A DNA stretch of 64,000 nucleotides, taken from assembly GCF_001591545.1 (NCBI RefSeq), contig NZ_BCVC01000001.1, forward strand, positions 1,054,001 to 1,118,000, read 5' to 3'. This DNA comes from Lederbergia lenta NBRC 16444 (GTDB taxonomy: Bacteria > Bacillota > Bacilli > Bacillales > Bacillaceae_C). The position numbers and the translations under genes were made by a program. Under the pieces are notes generated by a model. It did no database searches, was not told the origin of the DNA, and saw only the letters and a program-made list of their open reading frames with translations. Each line of letters starts with the position of its first letter. Positions within the stretch are counted from its first letter, which is position 1. Positions 19,803-28,864 of this stretch are shown piece after piece.

Positions 19803-20879
19803 ATGAAAGTAGAGATTAATACACCTTCAAAAAGTTATTCCGTTATTATCAAGTCTGGGGCAATAAAACTGCTTGGAAAACAGTTGAATGCTAAAAAGTA
19901 TACAAAATTATACATTATAACCGATCAAACTGTTGGTCCCCTACATCTTGACACATTAAAGGCTCAACTTCCCAATGATTTAGAAGCAGTCGAATTTCAA
20001 GTTCCTTCAGGCGAACAAGCGAAACAGTTTTCCGTGTATGAACAATGTCTTGAATTTGCATTAGAGAATGGGTTGGATCGAAATTCGTGCATCATTGCAT
20101 TTGGTGGTGGTGCTGTAGGAGATCTCGCAGGATTTGTAGCAGCTACTTATATGCGAGGGATAGATTTCTTTCAGATTCCGACTACCATATTAGCACATGA
20201 TAGTGCTGTAGGAGGAAAGACTGCAATTAATCTACCTTTAGGAAAAAACATGGTAGGAGTCTTCCATCAACCTGAAACAGTCATATATGATATAGATTTC
20301 TTAAAGACATTGCCAACTTCAGAGATTAGATCTGGGTTCGCAGAAGTAGTTAAACATGCATTAATTGCTGATCCGCAATTATTAAAGTATTTAATGGAAA
20401 ATATCACGAGTTTATCAGAGATAACAGATGATATGTTTGTGTACATACTCGGAAGAGGAATTGAAATTAAAGCAGCCGTCGTTTCGGAAGATGAGAAGGA
20501 AACAGGGGTACGAGCTGTGCTTAACTTTGGACATACTTTAGGCCATGCCATTGAAGCGACAGCAGGGTATGGGAAATATACGCATGGTGAGGCTGTAATG
20601 ATTGGTATGGTGTATGCTTTATATTTAAGTAAGGAAAAACTAGGCTTAACATACGATATTTCTAAATTTATAGAATGGATTCATCAACTTGGGTATGATT
20701 CGCATATACCAAATTATTTAAGCTTTGACCAAGCGTTTCAAGCGATGCAACGTGATAAAAAATCAGTAGCAAATAAACCTTACTTTGTACTATTGGCTAG
20801 TGTAGGCAAACCCGTATTAGAAGAAGTTGAAAAAAGCCTAGCCGAAAAGACATTCATAACCTTTAAACAAATGGAATAG
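19803..20879 (+). CDS. aroB: 3-dehydroquinate synthase
   Basis: AroB cyclises DAHP to 3-dehydroquinate, step two of the shikimate pathway. The 358-residue product has the NAD-binding GGGAVGDLAGF segment, the VGGKTAINLPLGKN block, and the zinc ligands in EVVKHALI, HTLGHAIE and THGEAV. I chose the ATG at 19803 over the ATG at 19794, which lies within the AAGGGATG ribosome binding site. In B. subtilis aroF (chorismate synthase) precedes it and aroH and trp genes follow; here cheR directly precedes and an unknown gene follows. Confidence 0.95.
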   Translation: MKVEINTPSKSYSVIIKSGAIKLLGKQLNAKKYTKLYIITDQTVGPLHLDTLKAQLPNDLEAVEFQVPSGEQAKQFSVYEQCLEFALENGLDRNSCIIAFGGGAVGDLAGFVAATYMRGIDFFQIPTTILAHDSAVGGKTAINLPLGKNMVGVFHQPETVIYDIDFLKTLPTSEIRSGFAEVVKHALIADPQLLKYLMENITSLSEITDDMFVYILGRGIEIKAAVVSEDEKETGVRAVLNFGHTLGHAIEATAGYGKYTHGEAVMIGMVYALYLSKEKLGLTYDISKFIEWIHQLGYDSHIPNYLSFDQAFQAMQRDKKSVANKPYFVLLASVGKPVLEEVEKSLAEKTFITFKQME

Positions 20880-20979
20880 TGATTGTTAACTTACAACGTT
20901 AAGAAATTATGCATTTTTCCTCCCTTGTAAACATAGCTTGTCTTAAGCAAGACTTCGATTTAAGCGAAGGGGGGATGGT

Positions 20980-21867
20980 ATGCATTATATAATTGAAAGT
21001 GCCACAATCATAGACGGAAAAAAGGTTAGGGAAAAGTCTCTATTAGTTAAGAATAATGAAATTAGCTATATAGGTGATGATGTTTCTATGTTTTCTGCGA
21101 TGAAAATGGATATAAAATCTTTTGTTCTCACGCCTTCATTTGTTATGTTTGCCCCGAATATACCAACAGATTCTTTCTATCAGTTTAAAGAACACTTTGT
21201 AAAGCGCTTACTATCGAAGGGATGCGGCACGATCATTACAGAGTTCTCAATTAATTATGATTTTGAATTTGAAGAAAAGTTACTCGAAAAGCGAACGTCG
21301 TTATTAAATAGTCCGCTAGATTATATTCTTGGGGTTAGAATTCCAGCGTCTAAAATAAATACAACAATAATTAAAAAATGTAAAGTCGCCAAAATCCCAC
21401 TGATTTTTGTTGAAATAAATGATGTGAAAGAGCTAAAAGCACTACCGTGGGGGTGGCTTAAAGAGGCTTCTTATCCTTATAATCCAGTATTAATCCCTGT
21501 GTTTCCTAGCTATATGAAACATTCCATTCAGAAGAAAACTTGTAAATATTGGGCTAAGCTATTGGAAAAAGAAAAATTGAGTCATCTTCCCCAACCTTTG
21601 CCTAGTTATGAACCGTTAGATGAATTTGAAATTAAAAAAATTGGTTTATATCCGAAAAGAGGACTTTTACGAACTGGCAGCGAAATTAATTATAACCTAT
21701 TTTTTAAAAACAGCAGAGTTGAACATCCGAAGACATTGTACTATGATAATCTGAAACTCGCTGTTGCGGTTCAAAAAGGAAAATTTGCTTTTATTGATAA
21801 AAAACCTTTTTTTCGACCGGGATATGGGGAAGAATTAATGATAAATCAAACAGCTCTTTTTGTATAG
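20980..21867 (+). CDS. Amidohydrolase-like protein lacking the metal-binding motif
   Basis: A 295-residue protein I cannot name. Its first 50 residues (IIESATIIDGKKVREKSLLVKNNEISYIGDD) resemble the small beta-sandwich that opens metal-dependent amidohydrolases such as dihydroorotase or NagA. Where those continue with PGxIDxHxH, this has LTPSFVMFAPNIPTDSF, with no histidine pair. Later stretches (HFVKRLLSKGCGTIITEF) also recall the barrel of that superfamily, but the C-terminal half is shortened. It is therefore probably a non-catalytic relative, or a metal-free derivative. Start is the ATG at 20980 after AAGGGGGG. It sits between aroB and ypiA, with ypiA 26 bases downstream. Confidence 0.6.
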   Translation: MHYIIESATIIDGKKVREKSLLVKNNEISYIGDDVSMFSAMKMDIKSFVLTPSFVMFAPNIPTDSFYQFKEHFVKRLLSKGCGTIITEFSINYDFEFEEKLLEKRTSLLNSPLDYILGVRIPASKINTTIIKKCKVAKIPLIFVEINDVKELKALPWGWLKEASYPYNPVLIPVFPSYMKHSIQKKTCKYWAKLLEKEKLSHLPQPLPSYEPLDEFEIKKIGLYPKRGLLRTGSEINYNLFFKNSRVEHPKTLYYDNLKLAVAVQKGKFAFIDKKPFFRPGYGEELMINQTALFV

Positions 21868-21893
21868 CTAGCTGGATAGGAAGGGAATTATGT

Positions 21894-23156
21894 ATGAACA
21901 ATGCGGAACTAATGATCAAATATATAGAAGAGCAAAATCTTGAAAAAGCTAAAACATATTTTGAAAAAGTGAAAAAAGAAAATAATGACGAAGAAGTGTT
22001 TTTTCTTGCTCAGCAATTATTTGATTATGGTTTTTTAGAAGAAACGAAGCAATTATATGAAATACTATCTCGTACACATCCTGATGAGGCAGAACTTAAA
22101 ATTTTACTTGCTGAAACGCTAATTGAAATGAATAATGAAGATGAGGCATTTCAATATTTAGAAAAGATTGATCATAATGATCCACTTTATCCCCAGGCGT
22201 TACTCGTGCAAGCTGATTTGTATGAAATGCAAGGTTTATATGAAGTGAGTGAGCAGAAACTCTTGCAAGCAAAGGAGCTAGTAAGAAGTGAACCTGTAAT
22301 TGATTATGCACTAGCGGAATTGTATATGTCTCAAGGTAGGTTTTTAGAGGCCGCACGTAATTTCAATCTACTTTTAGAAGCGGGACATTCGGAATTTGTT
22401 CAAATTGATATTCATGGGCGTATGGCTGAAGCGTTAAGTGCTGGAGGCTCCTTTGAACAATCATTATCATATTACGAAACCTCGTTAAAAAATAAAATGG
22501 AGATTAATGTTTTATTTGGATATGCATTAACAAGCTATCAAGCGGGCTTATATGATAAAGCGATCAAGGCTTTTAAACAGCTTCAAGAAATGGATCCGGA
22601 ATATCATTCACTTTATTTATATTTGGCAAAATCATATGAACATCAAGAAAAGATAACAGAGGCATTGGAAGCTGTTGATTCAGGTATTGCTATGGATGAA
22701 TTTAATAATGAATTACACTTATTCGCTGGTAAACTTGCGCTTAAGCAAGGGGATGAAATAAAAGCGGAAAAGTATTTCCGAGATGCATTAGCACTTGATC
22801 CTGAGTTTACTGCAGCAGCTGCCCAATTAAATAAATTGTTGCTGCATCAAGAAAAATATGAAGATGTTTTAGAAATAATAGCGATGTTTGAACTTGATGA
22901 TATTTCCGATCCACAGTTTCATTGGGATGCCGCTGTATCTTTTCAACACACAGAGCAATATAACATGGCATTAAAACAATATGACCTTGCATATAATGAA
23001 TTCAAACATAACCGTGACTTCCTAGTTGATTATGGATACTTTTTAATTGAGGAAGGAAAAAGACCAGAAGCAATAAATATATTCCAACAGCTCACTGAAC
23101 TTGAACCAGTGAATGAAGAATGGTATGAGATGATTGAGAATCTTCAAGGAAATTAA
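21894..23156 (+). CDS. ypiA: Tetratricopeptide repeat protein YpiA
   Basis: A 420-residue protein made almost wholly of TPR helix pairs, seen in recurring patterns such as ALLVQADLYEMQGLYE, FGYALTSYQAGLYDKAIKAF and LDPEFTAAAAQLNKLL. No signal peptide or membrane segment is evident, so it is probably a cytoplasmic scaffold. Length and location (upstream of ypiB, ypiF and qcrABC) match B. subtilis YpiA, whose exact role I do not know with confidence. Ribosome binding site AGGAAGGG; 27 bases to ypiB, so probably co-transcribed. Confidence 0.85.
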   Translation: MNNAELMIKYIEEQNLEKAKTYFEKVKKENNDEEVFFLAQQLFDYGFLEETKQLYEILSRTHPDEAELKILLAETLIEMNNEDEAFQYLEKIDHNDPLYPQALLVQADLYEMQGLYEVSEQKLLQAKELVRSEPVIDYALAELYMSQGRFLEAARNFNLLLEAGHSEFVQIDIHGRMAEALSAGGSFEQSLSYYETSLKNKMEINVLFGYALTSYQAGLYDKAIKAFKQLQEMDPEYHSLYLYLAKSYEHQEKITEALEAVDSGIAMDEFNNELHLFAGKLALKQGDEIKAEKYFRDALALDPEFTAAAAQLNKLLLHQEKYEDVLEIIAMFELDDISDPQFHWDAAVSFQHTEQYNMALKQYDLAYNEFKHNRDFLVDYGYFLIEEGKRPEAINIFQQLTELEPVNEEWYEMIENLQGN

Positions 23157-23183
23157 AGATGGCTTTGCAGAGGAGGGAAGAAA

Positions 23184-23729
23184 ATGGCAACCCCTGTATC
23201 TGTCAACGAAAAGAAAGAGTTCATCCGGTGGTTTCTAAATCGATATCAATTAAAAAGAAGAGAATCAGTTTGGATTCTCAATTATTTGATGAGCCACGAT
23301 AAACTGATGGAAAAAGTTCATTTTGTTGAGGAAGCACAGTGCTGTCCGAGGGGATTGATTATGTCTACACACTGTACAAGAGATGTCCCATTTCGCTTTT
23401 ATAAAGATAATATCATGACAACAGATGCTGAGAAATCCTTCCATGATATCCGGTTGAATCGTGATGAGGAAATTTATATTCAAATAAATTTCCGTTCGGC
23501 AAACCTATCGCATCATTACGCTGCCGTACTTGAGGAAAATCCATTTCTTCAAACAAATCTATTTTTAAGTGAAAAAGATAAAGTGTATGCTGAAAAATTA
23601 CTCGCTCACAGTTTAGTGACTTTCAAAGAAGAAAAATTGTTAAAGGCTATCGATCGTGCTTTGGATTCTAACGATAAAGATACATTTGAAAAACTTTCGT
23701 TAGAATTAAATCAACTGAGGAAGTCTTGA
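23184..23729 (+). CDS. ypiB: YpiB, UPF0302 family protein
   Basis: A 181-residue soluble protein of the UPF0302 family. The N-terminal domain (about 1-105) has [25 protein letters not shown] and CCPRG; the C-terminal IDEAL-like helical part ends with [17 protein letters not shown], a pattern seen in Bacillus IDEAL-domain proteins. In B. subtilis YpiB has been linked to biofilm or cell envelope processes, but I cannot establish that from sequence. Start is the ATG at 23184 after GAGGAGGGAAG. A terminator follows at once. Confidence 0.85.
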   Translation: MATPVSVNEKKEFIRWFLNRYQLKRRESVWILNYLMSHDKLMEKVHFVEEAQCCPRGLIMSTHCTRDVPFRFYKDNIMTTDAEKSFHDIRLNRDEEIYIQINFRSANLSHHYAAVLEENPFLQTNLFLSEKDKVYAEKLLAHSLVTFKEEKLLKAIDRALDSNDKDTFEKLSLELNQLRKS

Positions 23730-23759
23730 AAATCCTTCTGAAATTAGGAGGATTTTTTG
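23729..23759 (+). terminator. Terminator after ypiB
   Basis: AAATCCT pairs with AGGATTT, with a T run included in the second arm, directly after the stop codon. Confidence 0.78.
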
Positions 23760-23865
23760 CTGATTAGATAGCACAGCAAGGGAATATTAAGTGTAAATAT
23801 ATGCTAATCATAAGAGAGAATGGTAGTATAAACCTTATAAATAATTAATGTTACGAGGTGTAAGA

Positions 23866-24324
23866 ATGAATTGGAATGCAAAAGATGTGGAAACTTATAT
23901 TCAAGAAAAAGAATATATTGACACAGTCGTAATCCCAGTGCTTCCCATTATGTTTGGTCCGAAAATGAGACATGCTGCTGAGCAAGGGGAGTATATCAAT
24001 TTATTGTCCCAACAATTAGAGCGACAATTTAAAGGAAGAATGCTATTTCTCCCTGCATTTACATATGTGGATGAATTAGAAGATGCTTCTAAACTGCTTC
24101 AAAAATGGGTATTTCAATTAAAAGAAAGCGGATTTACTTATATCTTTTTGTTAACTGCAGATAATAGATGGATATCTACTAAAAAAATTGAAAACAGTAA
24201 ATTTATTCATGTTCCCTCCGTTCCTATACAACATATGGATGAAGTCCAAAAACAATCTTTAGTAGAAGAACAGTTAAAACGGATGATGGCTGAGATCGTG
24301 GAAGGATGGCAATCAATTTCATAA
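23866..24324 (+). CDS. ypiF: YpiF, DUF2487 family protein
   Basis: A 152-residue soluble protein of unknown function, similar in length and setting to B. subtilis YpiF, which lies just upstream of the cytochrome bc genes. The sequence has a DTVVIPVLPIMFG hydrophobic strand, a GRMLFLPAFTYV segment and a helical C-terminus. Start is the ATG at 23866, preceded by GAGGTG; the in-frame ATG at 23848 lies before that site. Because every neighbour here is conserved, an association with qcrABC is possible but is inference. Confidence 0.8.
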   Translation: MNWNAKDVETYIQEKEYIDTVVIPVLPIMFGPKMRHAAEQGEYINLLSQQLERQFKGRMLFLPAFTYVDELEDASKLLQKWVFQLKESGFTYIFLLTADNRWISTKKIENSKFIHVPSVPIQHMDEVQKQSLVEEQLKRMMAEIVEGWQSIS

Positions 24325-24370
24325 TTATTCATTTCGCCACATTGTTGACAATGTTTAAGATCGTATATTA

Positions 24371-24399
24371 TTGACCTATATGTGATATTGATATATCAT
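24371..24399 (+). promoter_or_regulatory. Possible qcrABC promoter with overlapping palindrome
   Basis: TTGACC (24371) and TATCAT (24394) with a 17-base spacer. The palindrome TGATAT-TGAT-ATATCA at 24383-24398 overlaps the -10, a position where a repressor could act. The regulator cannot be named from the sequence alone. Confidence 0.42.
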
Positions 24400-24474
24400 A
24401 ATTATGTCCTAGTTTGTTATTATGTGCATAAATTTGTCCGTTGGACTTACCTTACTGATAGAGGGGGGATAAGG

Positions 24475-24990
24475 ATGAGCAAGAATCCTGTAACAAGACG
24501 TCAATTTTTAAGCTACACACTTACAGGTGTAGGCGGTTTTATGGCGGCGGGAATGATTTTACCAATGCTTCGTTTTGCGATTGATCCCGTGTTGACAGCT
24601 GAGGCAAGCGGTGATTTCAAAATGACTGATAAGAAGATTGCTGATATTACAGCGGAACCAGTTCGTGTTGATTTCAAATATGAACAAGTAGATGCTTGGC
24701 ACACTTCGGAAACTACGCAAATGGCTTGGGTATACAAAAATGAGGCTGGCGATATCGTAGCGCTTTCTCCAATTTGTAAACATCTTGGCTGTACAGTAAA
24801 CTGGAATGGGAGCGAAAAGCACCCGGATCAATTCTTTTGTCCATGCCATATGGGTCTTTACACAAAGGATGGCAATAATGTGCCAGGAACTCCGCCAAGG
24901 GGTCCATTGGATGCTTATCCAACAAAAGAAAAAGATGGCTTTTTGATGTTGGGTACACCAGAAGAAAATCCATTCGTAAGAAAGAAGTAA
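24475..24990 (+). CDS. qcrA: Menaquinol:cytochrome c reductase Rieske iron-sulfur subunit
   Basis: QcrA carries the 2Fe-2S cluster of the cytochrome bc complex, accepting an electron from menaquinol. The 171-residue product starts with a twin-arginine-like motif (TRRQFL, 7-12) before a hydrophobic anchor (13-33). The Rieske box is complete: C101-x-H103 and C122-xx-H125 ligands, with C106 and C124 for the disulfide. I chose the ATG at 24475 after GGGGGGATAAGG; upstream in-frame codons have no ribosome binding site. First gene of qcrABC. Confidence 0.96.
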   Translation: MSKNPVTRRQFLSYTLTGVGGFMAAGMILPMLRFAIDPVLTAEASGDFKMTDKKIADITAEPVRVDFKYEQVDAWHTSETTQMAWVYKNEAGDIVALSPICKHLGCTVNWNGSEKHPDQFFCPCHMGLYTKDGNNVPGTPPRGPLDAYPTKEKDGFLMLGTPEENPFVRKK

Positions 24991-25004
24991 AGGAGGCGTA
25001 ATCA

Positions 25005-25679
25005 TTGCTGAACAAAATGTACGACTGGATTGATGAGCGTTTGGATATTACGCCGATATGGAGGGACATCGCAGACCATGAAGTGCCTGAACACGTAAAC
25101 CCGGCACATCACTTCTCTGCGTTTGTATACTGTTTTGGTGGGTTAACGTTCTTTGTAACTGTTATCCAAATCCTATCAGGAATGTTTCTTACTATGTATT
25201 ATGTACCTGATATTAAAAACGCTTGGGAATCCGTATACTATCTTCAAAATCAAGTGGCATTCGGCCAAATTGTACGCGGTATGCATCACTGGGGAGCAAG
25301 CCTCGTTATCGTGATGATGTTTTTACATACGCTTCGCGTCTTCTTCCAAGGAGCGTATAAGAAGCCACGTGAGCTAAACTGGGTCGTTGGAGTACTTATC
25401 TTTTTTGTTATGCTCGGTCTTGGACTTACAGGCTACTTATTACCGTGGGATATGAAGGCGTTATTCGCAACAAAAGTTACATTGGACATTGTTGAATCAA
25501 TTCCGCTTGTCGGAATTCCAATGAAAACATTGTTAGCGGGAGATCCAACGATCGTTGGGGCACAAACATTAACACGTTTCTTTGCGATTCATGTGTTCTT
25601 CTTGCCTGCGGCATTACTTGGTCTAATGGCGGCTCACTTTATAATGATCCGTAGACAAGGTATTTCTGGTCCGTTGTAA
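25005..25679 (+). CDS. qcrB: Menaquinol:cytochrome c reductase cytochrome b subunit
   Basis: QcrB is the cytochrome b6-type subunit holding two b hemes. The 224-residue product has four transmembrane helices and heme-ligand histidines in MHHWGAS and FLHTLRVF, and later ARFFAIHVFFLPA-type helices. It is the short N-terminal half of a full cytochrome b; the rest is fused into QcrC, as in Bacillus. The start is a TTG at 25005 after AAAGGAGGCG, giving MLNKMYDWIDER, the expected N-terminus. Confidence 0.96.
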   Translation: MLNKMYDWIDERLDITPIWRDIADHEVPEHVNPAHHFSAFVYCFGGLTFFVTVIQILSGMFLTMYYVPDIKNAWESVYYLQNQVAFGQIVRGMHHWGASLVIVMMFLHTLRVFFQGAYKKPRELNWVVGVLIFFVMLGLGLTGYLLPWDMKALFATKVTLDIVESIPLVGIPMKTLLAGDPTIVGAQTLTRFFAIHVFFLPAALLGLMAAHFIMIRRQGISGPL

Positions 25680-25737
25680 GAACTACTTATTTAAAATGAG
25701 AATGATGAACAGATATTGGATATAAGGAGGGGACATC

Positions 25738-26505
25738 ATGCATCGTGGAAAAGGAATGAAGTTTGTTGGGGATTCCCGGGTATCTGCAGAGCGAAAGCCG
25801 AATATTCCTAAAGACTATTCCGAATACCCAGGCAAAACAGAGGCATTCTGGCCAGACTTTTTACTAAGAGAGTGGTTGGTTGGAGCTGTTTTCCTCATTG
25901 GCTTTTTATGTTTGACAGTAGCACATCCTGCCCCGCTTGAAGGAATTGCTGACCCAACGGAAACAGGATATATTCCGATGCCAGACTGGTATTTCTTATT
26001 TCTTTATCAATTAATAAAGTACCAATTTGCATCTGGACCATATAACCTTCTTGGGGTGGCAATTATTCCTGGTCTTGCTTTTGGTGGATTGCTTTTAGCA
26101 CCATTTATCGATAGAGGACCTGAGCGACGCCCATCTAAGCGTCCGTTTGCAACTGGCTTTATGTTACTAGCTTTTGCTGCGGTTTTCTATTTGACATGGG
26201 AAGCAGTAGATATGCATGACTGGGCTGCTGCTGAACAGCAAGGTAAGATTACTCAAGCATTTGAGGTAGATAAAGAAGCTGAAGGGTATAAAATCTATGC
26301 TAATCAAAGCTGTATTAACTGTCACGGTGAAAACCTAGAAGGTTCTGCTGCGGCTCCAGCATTGGTTGACATGGAACATACACCTGAAGAAATTAAAGAT
26401 ATTGCCCATAATGGTATTGGAAATATGCCAGCAGGTCAATATGATGGTTCAGAAGAAGATCTGGATAAACTAGCAGAATATCTTGCTGAATTAAAGAGTG
26501 AATAA
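25738..26505 (+). CDS. qcrC: Menaquinol:cytochrome c reductase subunit IV/cytochrome c fusion
   Basis: QcrC fuses the subunit IV part of cytochrome b (about 1-160, three membrane helices, with the PDWYF quinol-site segment near 82) to a C-terminal cytochrome c domain. The heme c site CINCH is at 192-196 and a methionine ligand is likely in NMPAGQY. The fusion replaces a soluble cytochrome c1. The gene follows qcrB after 58 bases with AAGGAGGGG, and a strong terminator ends the operon. Complete, normal length. Confidence 0.96.
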   Translation: MHRGKGMKFVGDSRVSAERKPNIPKDYSEYPGKTEAFWPDFLLREWLVGAVFLIGFLCLTVAHPAPLEGIADPTETGYIPMPDWYFLFLYQLIKYQFASGPYNLLGVAIIPGLAFGGLLLAPFIDRGPERRPSKRPFATGFMLLAFAAVFYLTWEAVDMHDWAAAEQQGKITQAFEVDKEAEGYKIYANQSCINCHGENLEGSAAAPALVDMEHTPEEIKDIAHNGIGNMPAGQYDGSEEDLDKLAEYLAELKSE

Positions 26506-26516
26506 TTAGTTATACG

Positions 26517-26545
26517 AGAGCCGGCATTTTGCCGGCTCTTTTTTT
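26517..26545 (+). terminator. Terminator of qcrABC
   Basis: Stem AGAGCCGGCA / TGCCGGCTCT with a TTT loop and a long T run. Confidence 0.93.
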
Positions 26546-26578
26546 CAAAGTCTTATTATGGAGGATATTACGACTCAT

Positions 26579-27172
26579 ATGAATCTCATATATGCTATTT
26601 TAAGTGATCGTCGTTTTCTTTGGTTACTTCTCCTAATAAATACAGGAGGAACAATATACGGTTATATTTGGTATGAGCAACAAATAAGCGAGACACAAGC
26701 TCATTTCATTCCATTTGTACCTGATAGCCCTACAGCTAGTTTATTTTTCTGTTTTGTTTTACTCGCTTTTTTATTACATAAAAATTGGGGATTGATTGAA
26801 GCGTTAGCACTGATCACCTTATTTAAATACGGTATTTGGGCAGTGGTAATGAACTTTTTAACATTGGCTGTTACCGGCGATCTTCCGTGGCAAGGGTATA
26901 TGTTAATTGCCTCACATGGTGCGATGGCATTACAAGGGATACTTTATGCGGACTTTTATAAGATGAAGCTTTGGCATGTAATTGTTGCGGCTATTTGGAC
27001 GCTCCATAATGACGTCATCGACTATGTGTTCATGCAATACCCTAAGTATGCTGACTTAGAGATATACGTAAAAGAGATTGGATATTTTACATTTTGGTTA
27101 AGTGTTATTTCCATTGGACTAGCCGCTTTCTTAATGAAAAGAAACCAAGTGAGAAACCAAAGCATGTATTAA
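26579..27172 (+). CDS. ypjA: YpjA, DUF1405 membrane protein
   Basis: A 197-residue membrane protein with about five to six transmembrane segments and the FVPDSPTASLFF stretch characteristic of YpjA. Function is unknown. The start is uncertain: an in-frame ATG at 26558 overlaps GGAGG, while the ATG at 26579 lies 14 bases after it, which is long. I prefer 26579 because it begins at MNLIYAIL just before the first helix. The location between qcrC and ypjB matches B. subtilis. Confidence 0.8.
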   Translation: MNLIYAILSDRRFLWLLLLINTGGTIYGYIWYEQQISETQAHFIPFVPDSPTASLFFCFVLLAFLLHKNWGLIEALALITLFKYGIWAVVMNFLTLAVTGDLPWQGYMLIASHGAMALQGILYADFYKMKLWHVIVAAIWTLHNDVIDYVFMQYPKYADLEIYVKEIGYFTFWLSVISIGLAAFLMKRNQVRNQSMY

Positions 27173-27205
27173 TAATAGAAAAAACAAACAACCCGATATT
27201 ATCAG

Positions 27206-27234
27206 GTCTATTCTTGTCCAACTACTCATAAAGT
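27206..27234 (+). promoter_or_regulatory. Possible SigE promoter for ypjB
   Basis: GTCTATTC (27206) and CATAAAGT (27227) with a 13-base spacer, 29 bases before the ypjB ATG. ypjB is a mother-cell sporulation gene in B. subtilis, which supports the reading. Confidence 0.45.
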
Positions 27235-27262
27235 TTAAAAGTAGTATGAGGAGGGACAAGAA

Positions 27263-28051
27263 ATGAAATATGTGACCATATTCCTTCTGTGGCTTTGTCT
27301 ATTCACTGCTAGTTACACGGTTGCAGCTAAACAACCAATATCAACCATGTCTGAATTAGATCAAATCGCTGACGAGGCATTGCAATTAACTAGGTTTGGG
27401 CGTTTTGCAGAAGCTAAAGGATTAATTGCCCAATTTGGTAAGCTATTTGCTGAACAAGGTGTTACAGAAAAAACTTTTACTATCGATGAATTAAGGGTTT
27501 TAACTACATCTCAAAATGAGGCATTAGAAGCAGTTACAAGTGCTAGTATGAACAAAGATGATAGGATTAAGAAAGTAACTGCATTTAGGTTGGCCACTGA
27601 TGCAGTTATATCTAAATACCAACCAATGTGGCTAGATATGGAAAGTCAAATATTACAATCCTTTCAGCAAGTGAAAAATGCAGCATTAGATGGTGATAAT
27701 GTTTTATACAATCAAGCGTTAAATGAATTTCTAAGCACATATTCCGTTATACAACCTAGTTTGAAAATAGATATGTCAGTAGAAAACGTACAAAAACTTG
27801 ATTCGAAAATGACTTATCTGGATAAATATCGATCTAAATTTTCCGAGCAGGAATGGGCAAATGAATTGGACACGATAGAAACGGATCTCAAGCAACTTTT
27901 TGAGCAAATAAGCCAAGATGAAATTGATCCATCCGTATGGTGGGTGATCATCATGACTAGCAGTATTATTATCACGACACTTTCATATGTAAGTTGGAAA
28001 AAATATAGAGGACAAAAGCAAAAAAAGAGTAGAAGAGATGCAAATCGTTGA
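27263..28051 (+). CDS. ypjB: Sporulation protein YpjB
   Basis: A 262-residue protein with a signal peptide (about 1-22), a long helical extracytoplasmic region, one membrane helix near the C-terminus (about 228-245, WWVIIMTSSIIITTLSYV), and a basic cytoplasmic tail. This matches B. subtilis YpjB, reported as a sporulation protein. There is no enzyme motif. Ribosome binding site GGAGGG precedes the ATG. A candidate SigE promoter lies upstream. Confidence 0.82.
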   Translation: MKYVTIFLLWLCLFTASYTVAAKQPISTMSELDQIADEALQLTRFGRFAEAKGLIAQFGKLFAEQGVTEKTFTIDELRVLTTSQNEALEAVTSASMNKDDRIKKVTAFRLATDAVISKYQPMWLDMESQILQSFQQVKNAALDGDNVLYNQALNEFLSTYSVIQPSLKIDMSVENVQKLDSKMTYLDKYRSKFSEQEWANELDTIETDLKQLFEQISQDEIDPSVWWVIIMTSSIIITTLSYVSWKKYRGQKQKKSRRDANR

Positions 28052-28107
28052 CCAAATGAGCTTCATCTAATAAAATAGTATGTAACAACAGGACGTGGGG
28101 GTTTAAT

Positions 28108-28788
28108 ATGGGAAGTTATTTAATATATTTGGCAATAATTATGATTGTACCAATCTATGCGCAATATAAAGTAAAAAACACGTACAAAAAGTATTCGAAA
28201 GTTGCTTCTTCTACTGGAGTTAGTGGTGCTGAAGTAGCGAGAAGAATATTAGATGCTAACGGGTTGCATAATGTAGCCGTGAAAGAAACGCCGGGGATGT
28301 TAAGCGATCATTATAATCCGATGACAAAAACAGTCAATTTATCCTCTGCAAATTACCATTATAATTCAATTGCGGGTGCAGCAGTAGCTGCTCATGAAGT
28401 TGGACATGCTATTCAAGATAAAGAAGGATATGCTGCGCTACGCTTTCGTCATGCACTCGTGCCAGTAGCAAATATTAGTTCGAAAATGGCATGGGTATTT
28501 ATTATGTTAGGTTTTTTCGTAAGTACTTTGTCCAACTTTTTATTAATAGGTATTCTTCTATTTGCTGCTGGGGTGGTATTTCAGCTTGTTACTTTGCCGG
28601 TTGAATTTAACGCTTCTTCCCGAGCGATGGATCAAGTAGTGTCACTTGGATTAATTAGCAATTCGGAAGAAAGAGATGCTAAAAAGGTATTAAACGCAGC
28701 AGCGATGACATATGTTGCAGCTGCAGCTGTTGCAGTTCTTGAACTTGTTCGTCTGATTTTAATCTTCACAAGCAGTAATAGAGACTAA
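28108..28788 (+). CDS. yugP: Membrane zinc metallopeptidase, YugP family
   Basis: A 226-residue membrane protein with an HEVGH zinc motif (H96-H100) between an N-terminal helix and two to three C-terminal helices (about 118-160 and 195-222). It belongs to the neutral zinc metallopeptidase family known as YugP in B. subtilis; the substrate is unknown. Further conserved features are NxxxGPM-like ETPGMLSDHYNPMTKTVNLS before the zinc site and the FNASSRAM stretch after the membrane helices. In B. subtilis yugP lies elsewhere, so the gene symbol reflects family, not position. A terminator follows. Confidence 0.88.
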   Translation: MGSYLIYLAIIMIVPIYAQYKVKNTYKKYSKVASSTGVSGAEVARRILDANGLHNVAVKETPGMLSDHYNPMTKTVNLSSANYHYNSIAGAAVAAHEVGHAIQDKEGYAALRFRHALVPVANISSKMAWVFIMLGFFVSTLSNFLLIGILLFAAGVVFQLVTLPVEFNASSRAMDQVVSLGLISNSEERDAKKVLNAAAMTYVAAAAVAVLELVRLILIFTSSNRD

Positions 28789-28823
28789 AAAAGAAACCGG
28801 GCGTATCGCTCGGTTTCTTTTTG
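28787..28823 (+). terminator. Terminator after the zinc protease gene
   Basis: AAGAAACCGGGCG pairs with CGCTCGGTTTCTT across a TAT loop, followed by TTT. Confidence 0.85.
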
Positions 28824-28864
28824 TAGAAATAAGTCATTGATCGCTAAACAGTAGCTCGTTTTTC

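Noticed and set aside
24559-25069. Minus-strand frames of 118-148 codons opposite qcrA and the start of qcrB
   Set aside because: Mirror frames of a conserved Rieske gene; no start signal and no recognisable protein features.
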